Shown one piece after another: positions 61,143 to 64,000 of a stretch of DNA of 64,000 bases (position 1 is its first letter; every line of letters begins with the position of its first letter). The translations under genes were made by a program, and so were the position numbers. The notes beneath the pieces were generated by a model. It was not told the origin of the DNA. It did not search any database and saw only the letters and a list, made by a program, of their open reading frames with translations. Location: the NCBI GenBank assembly GCA_016928525.1, contig JAFGKO010000386.1, positions 20,075 to 84,074 on the forward strand, in the 5' to 3' direction. The stretch comes from Anaerolineales bacterium (lineage in GTDB: Bacteria; Chloroflexota; Anaerolineae; Anaerolineales; Villigracilaceae).

Positions 61143-62693
61143 ATGCCTGAAGACCCTCGCATACTCGAATTGCGAAAGATGCGCGCCAAAGCCCTGGCTG
61201 GCGGCGGCGAGGAACGCATCAAGAAACAAAAAGCCAAAGGGAAACTGACTGCCCGCGAACGCGTCCAGTTGCTGCTTGACCCGGGCACTTTTAATGAATT
61301 GGAGCCCTTCATCACCAGTCCCGATGACGAACTTGGCCTGGCAAAAGAAAAATTTCTTGGCGACGGCGTCATTACCGGCTACGGACAGATTGACGGTCGT
61401 ACCGTGTATGTGTACGCGCAGGATTTCACCATCTACGGCGGTACTTTGAGCGAGATGCAATCGCACAAGATCTGCCGTGTGATGGACCTGGCGCTGCGCA
61501 ATGGTGCGCCGTGCATCGGCCTGCTCGATTCGGGCGGTGCACGCATCCAGGAAGGTGTGCGTGCATTGGGCGGATATGCCGAAATCTTCCGGCGTAACGC
61601 GCAATTTTCAGGCGTCATTCCCCAGATCAGCATCATGCTTGGTCCCTGTGCGGGCGGCGCGGCTTACTCCCCTGCGCTGCAAGATCTGGTCATCATGGTC
61701 GACAAGCATTCCTTCATGTTCCTGACCGGGCCGGAAGTCATCAAAGCCGTAACAGGCGAAACGATCGATGCCGAATCGCTGGGCGGCGCGGACATCCACA
61801 TGGCGGTCAGCGGTGTGGCGCACCTAGCGGCTAAATCTGAGCAGGAAGCGTTGGCGCTGGCGCGCAAGGCGCTCTCGTATTTGCCATCCAACAACGTCGA
61901 GAACCCAATGTATGTCCCGCCTACGGACGATCCGTTGCGCATGGACGAGGCGCTCAACCACATCGTCCCGCTCGAACCGACCGAGCCCTACAGCATGCAT
62001 GAAGTTATCCGCTGCATCGTGGACAAAGATTCCTTCCTCGAAATCCAATCAGCCTGGGCACAAAACGCCATTGTCGGACTGGCGCGCATCGGTGGGCACA
62101 GTGTGGGCATCGTTGCACAGGAACCTTCCCGCATCGCAGGCGTAATCGATATCGACGCATCTGACAAGATGACCCGTTTCGTGCGCATGTGTGACTGCTT
62201 CAACGTGCCGCTGGTGACTTTCGTCGATTCGCCCGGCTTCCTGCCCGGCATCGCCCAGGAACATGGGGGCATCATCCGCCACGGCGCGAAACTGCTCTAC
62301 GCCTACTCCGAGGCCACCGTGCCCAAGGTGACCATCATCACCCGCAAAGCCTATGGCGGCGCGTACGTGGTCATGTCCAGTAAGTATCTGGGTACAGACG
62401 TGACCTACGCCTGGCCTAGCGCTGAGATCGCCGTGCTGGGCGCGGAAGGCGCAGCCAATATCCTGTTCAAGAAACAGATCGAGAGCGCAGAGAACCCGGG
62501 TGCCGAGCGCAAACGTCTCGCCGATGATTACCGCGAGAAGTTCAACAATCCCTATTACGCCGCGGGCGCTGGTTACATCGACGAGATCATCGAGCCACGC
62601 GAGTCGCGCCCCAAGATCATCGCTGCGTTGGGTGCGTTACGCGATAAGTACTCCCCCGCCCCGCCGAGAAAACACGGGAATATCCCAGTCTAG
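61143..62693 (+). CDS. mmdA: Methylmalonyl-CoA decarboxylase / propionyl-CoA carboxylase carboxyltransferase subunit
   Basis: A 516-residue biotin-dependent carboxyltransferase. Conserved signatures: GGTLSEMQSHKICRVMDLAL, DSGGARIQEGVRAL, GPCAGGAAYSPALQD and FVDSPGFLPGIAQEHGGIIRHGAKLLYAY. With the OadG-like, biotin-carrier and OadB-like genes that follow, it is the carboxyltransferase of a Na+-translocating decarboxylase (methylmalonyl-CoA type). The start MPEDPRI at 61143 is used; earlier in-frame ATGs lie in the repeat. The ribosome site is repeat-derived. It takes the carboxyl from methylmalonyl-CoA to biotin; the energy drives Na+ export. Confidence 0.9.
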   Translation: MPEDPRILELRKMRAKALAGGGEERIKKQKAKGKLTARERVQLLLDPGTFNELEPFITSPDDELGLAKEKFLGDGVITGYGQIDGRTVYVYAQDFTIYGGTLSEMQSHKICRVMDLALRNGAPCIGLLDSGGARIQEGVRALGGYAEIFRRNAQFSGVIPQISIMLGPCAGGAAYSPALQDLVIMVDKHSFMFLTGPEVIKAVTGETIDAESLGGADIHMAVSGVAHLAAKSEQEALALARKALSYLPSNNVENPMYVPPTDDPLRMDEALNHIVPLEPTEPYSMHEVIRCIVDKDSFLEIQSAWAQNAIVGLARIGGHSVGIVAQEPSRIAGVIDIDASDKMTRFVRMCDCFNVPLVTFVDSPGFLPGIAQEHGGIIRHGAKLLYAYSEATVPKVTIITRKAYGGAYVVMSSKYLGTDVTYAWPSAEIAVLGAEGAANILFKKQIESAENPGAERKRLADDYREKFNNPYYAAGAGYIDEIIEPRESRPKIIAALGALRDKYSPAPPRKHGNIPV

Positions 62694-62694
62694 A

Positions 62695-62755
62695 CGGTAG
62701 ACCATGGACCGCAGACCGTGGTCAATCGTCCACCGTCCAAGGTCTGCCTGGAGAA
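62695..62755. repeat. GGTCCACGGTC-type repeat between mmdA and mmdD
   Basis: GACGGTAGACCATGGACCGC at the left, CGTCCACCGTCCAAGGTCTG at the right. It has the same units as the in-frame insertions of hypF. The 3' end of the gap has GGAGAAAC, the ribosome site of the next gene. Confidence 0.7.
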
Positions 62756-62758
62756 ACA

Positions 62759-63076
62759 ATGTCAAATGTGATCACTACGAGCGTTTACATTACCCTGCTC
62801 GGTATGGGCCTGGTCTTTGGCGCTATCGTGCTGCTGTGGGGGCTGATGTCTCTCATGACTAGACTCCTCGCTGAACGGGAAACAAGTCCCGAGATCCAGG
62901 ATGAAGCGCGCACAAAAAAGGCTCGGGCCGCTGCAGCAGCTGTCGCTGTTGCGCTGGCCGAACAGGCGCAGAGTCGCATTGGTCATTTTCCCATGCCAAA
63001 CACGGCCCTGGTCAGCGCCTGGCAACTGGGCATGCGCACCCGTCAGATGTACCAAAAAGGAAGCCTGAAACAATGA
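62759..63076 (+). CDS. mmdD: Na+-pumping decarboxylase small membrane subunit (OadG/MmdD-like)
   Basis: A 105-residue protein with one membrane helix (VYITLLGMGLVFGAIVLLWGLMSLMTRLL, about residues 8-36) followed by a long Ala-rich charged stretch. This is the OadG layout: an N-terminal anchor and a cytoplasmic part that binds and assembles the carboxyltransferase. A second short hydrophobic piece is absent. Its stop overlaps the start of mmdC (ATGA). Confidence 0.85.
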   Translation: MSNVITTSVYITLLGMGLVFGAIVLLWGLMSLMTRLLAERETSPEIQDEARTKKARAAAAAVAVALAEQAQSRIGHFPMPNTALVSAWQLGMRTRQMYQKGSLKQ

Positions 63077-63477
63077 AAGTCACTGTAAAAATCGACAGTC
63101 AAACCTACAACGTAGAAATCCAGGACATCAACAAGCGTCCCATTGTGGCAGTTGTAGATGGCGAGACTTTCGAAATCCACCCCGAGACAGAACTCGGCGC
63201 TTCGCCCGCCTTTGAGCCTGCTCCCGTCAAAGCGATTGAATCCAGCGCCCAAATCATTTCCGGCAAAGTCCTGCTCGCACCCCTGCCCGGCACTGTGACC
63301 GAGATATTCGTGCTGCCCGGCGCACAGGTAGAGGCGGGACAACCCGTCTGCGTGATAGAAGCCATGAAGATGAAGAACACCATCCACGCCGACCGCTCCG
63401 GGACAATTGCCAGCGTATCCGTCAGCCCTGGCCAGTCGGTGAAACACAAGCAAGTATTGGTGGAGTTTGTTGACTAG
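63073..63477 (+). CDS. mmdC: Biotin carrier protein of the decarboxylase
   Basis: A 134-residue biotin carrier. The biotinyl domain occupies residues about 60-134 with VCVIEAMKMKN, where the Lys in AMKM is the biotin site. The N-terminal part is a short mixed stretch that may bind the partner. It shuttles the carboxyl group between the carboxyltransferase and the membrane subunit. A dispersed repeat follows at once. Confidence 0.93.
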   Translation: MKVTVKIDSQTYNVEIQDINKRPIVAVVDGETFEIHPETELGASPAFEPAPVKAIESSAQIISGKVLLAPLPGTVTEIFVLPGAQVEAGQPVCVIEAMKMKNTIHADRSGTIASVSVSPGQSVKHKQVLVEFVD

Positions 63478-63565
63478 ATGTCATTGCGAGGAGCGTAGCG
63501 ACGAAGCAATCTCCTGGTGGCATGAGATCGCCACGTTATCGCTACGCGGCTTCTCGCGATGACAT
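63478..63565. repeat. GTCATTGCGAGG-type dispersed repeat (copy 3), between mmdC and mmdB
   Basis: Starts ATGTCATTGCGAGGAGCGTA and ends TTCTCGCGATGACAT. Inverted ends and inner pairs such as GTAGCGA / TCGCTAC. Ten bases before the mmdB start. Confidence 0.85.
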
Positions 63566-63575
63566 ATGAGCCATT

Positions 63576-64000
63576 ATGAACCTAACTGACCTCCTCCCCG
63601 AACTACTCAAAGGCCTGAGCAACTTCACGCCTGGAAACGCCGTGATGATAGTTATCGGCGCTACCCTGATTTACCTGGCCATCGCCAAGGAATACGAGCC
63701 CGTACTGCTGCTGCCCATCGGATTCGGCTGCATCCTGGCTAATATCCCGTTAGCGGGAATGACGGCTAACGAAAGCACAACCGCTGTTTTGGGGATGATG
63801 AGTGTGCTCTACAAAGCCGGGATTTCCACCGAACTCTTTCCCCTGCTGATCTTCATCGGCGTGGGCGCAATGATCGACTTCAGCCCGCTGCTGGCGCAGC
63901 CCAGGATGGTGCTGTTGGGCGCAGCGGGACAATTTGGTATCTTCGGCACATTGATTCTGGCCATCTTGCTGGGCTTCCCGCTCAACCAGGCTGCCTCCAT
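63576..64000 (+). CDS. mmdB: Na+-translocating decarboxylase beta subunit (3' end cut by window)
   Basis: The N-terminal 141 residues of the OadB/MmdB-type membrane pump: MNLTDLLPELLKGLSNFTPGNAVMIVIGATLIYLAIAKEYEPVLLLPIGFGCILANIP, a strong OadB match (KEYEPLLLLPIGFG-type signature), and then several helices. It performs the decarboxylation of carboxybiotin that pumps Na+ out. The gene runs off at 64000 with the frame open. Weak ribosome site. Confidence 0.92.
   Translation, partial: MNLTDLLPELLKGLSNFTPGNAVMIVIGATLIYLAIAKEYEPVLLLPIGFGCILANIPLAGMTANESTTAVLGMMSVLYKAGISTELFPLLIFIGVGAMIDFSPLLAQPRMVLLGAAGQFGIFGTLILAILLGFPLNQAAS

Overview
The window looks like a chromosomal contig of an anaerobic or facultative member of the Chloroflexota, most likely class Anaerolineae. 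This is an inference from gene content: a proline/threonine-rich style of lipoproteins and anchored secreted proteins, an F420-type flavin/deazaflavin protein, DUF58/MoxR/DUF4129 cassettes, hydrogenase maturation genes, a Na+-pumping decarboxylase, and many short palindromic dispersed repeats. GC is moderately high except for an AT-rich stretch at about 28.4-31.0 kb. No rRNA, tRNA or CRISPR array was seen.

Layout. 1-1.9 kb: a self-regulated ABC exporter operon (winged-helix regulator, membrane protein, ATPase) behind a perfect promoter and a 37-bp palindrome. 2-6.6 kb: a lipoprotein, an M20 peptidase, two unknown genes and uppP. 6.6-8.4 kb: tgt with two small unknown genes. 8.8-11.3 kb: a Tat-exported two-subunit molybdenum hydroxylase. 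11.4-12.1 kb: a VapBC-type toxin-antitoxin pair. 12.1-16.6 kb: a DUF2723 membrane protein, recJ and a beta-propeller protein. 16.6-22.8 kb: hypABFCD, preceded by an ArsR-type and an XRE-cupin regulator. 22.9-27.1 kb: a DUF58/MoxR/DUF4129 cassette. 27.1-31.0 kb: repeats, small genes and an AT-rich island of unknown genes. 31-41.6 kb: fabL, cyclase, two tandem CapA-like lipoproteins, a menC-family enzyme, aspA and a YerB-like lipoprotein. 41.6-45.2 kb: three translationally coupled antiporter/NuoN-like membrane proteins. 45.2-51.8 kb: a coiled-coil protein, selB, a SRAP protein, an MFS transporter and a LysM-M23 peptidase. 51.8-58.3 kb: a multidrug-type ABC exporter operon with two separate ATPases, an adaptor, one permease and an F420-family protein, with a TetR regulator and its operator. 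58.3-60.9 kb: MFS, PilZ and PlsC-like genes. 61.1-64 kb: mmdADCB, a Na+-translocating methylmalonyl-CoA decarboxylase cut by the right edge.

The most striking signal is repeats. (1) A compact mobile element of about 105-110 bp, with a 50-bp palindromic core and GGCTCTT/GAGAACC ends, is present three times. One copy is flanked by an exact 8-bp duplication, and one is an internally deleted derivative. (2) Palindromic repeats of the kind seen between genes also sit in frame inside three protein-coding genes (an M20 peptidase, hypF twice, an ABC ATPase), adding about 17-33 residues each without breaking the reading frame. (3) At least five other dispersed repeat families lie at operon junctions, one of them supplying the ribosome binding site of mmdA. 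The genes work in ordinary units (hydrogenase maturation, Na+ pump, exporters), but the in-frame and junction repeats suggest a very active small-repeat population shaping this genome.
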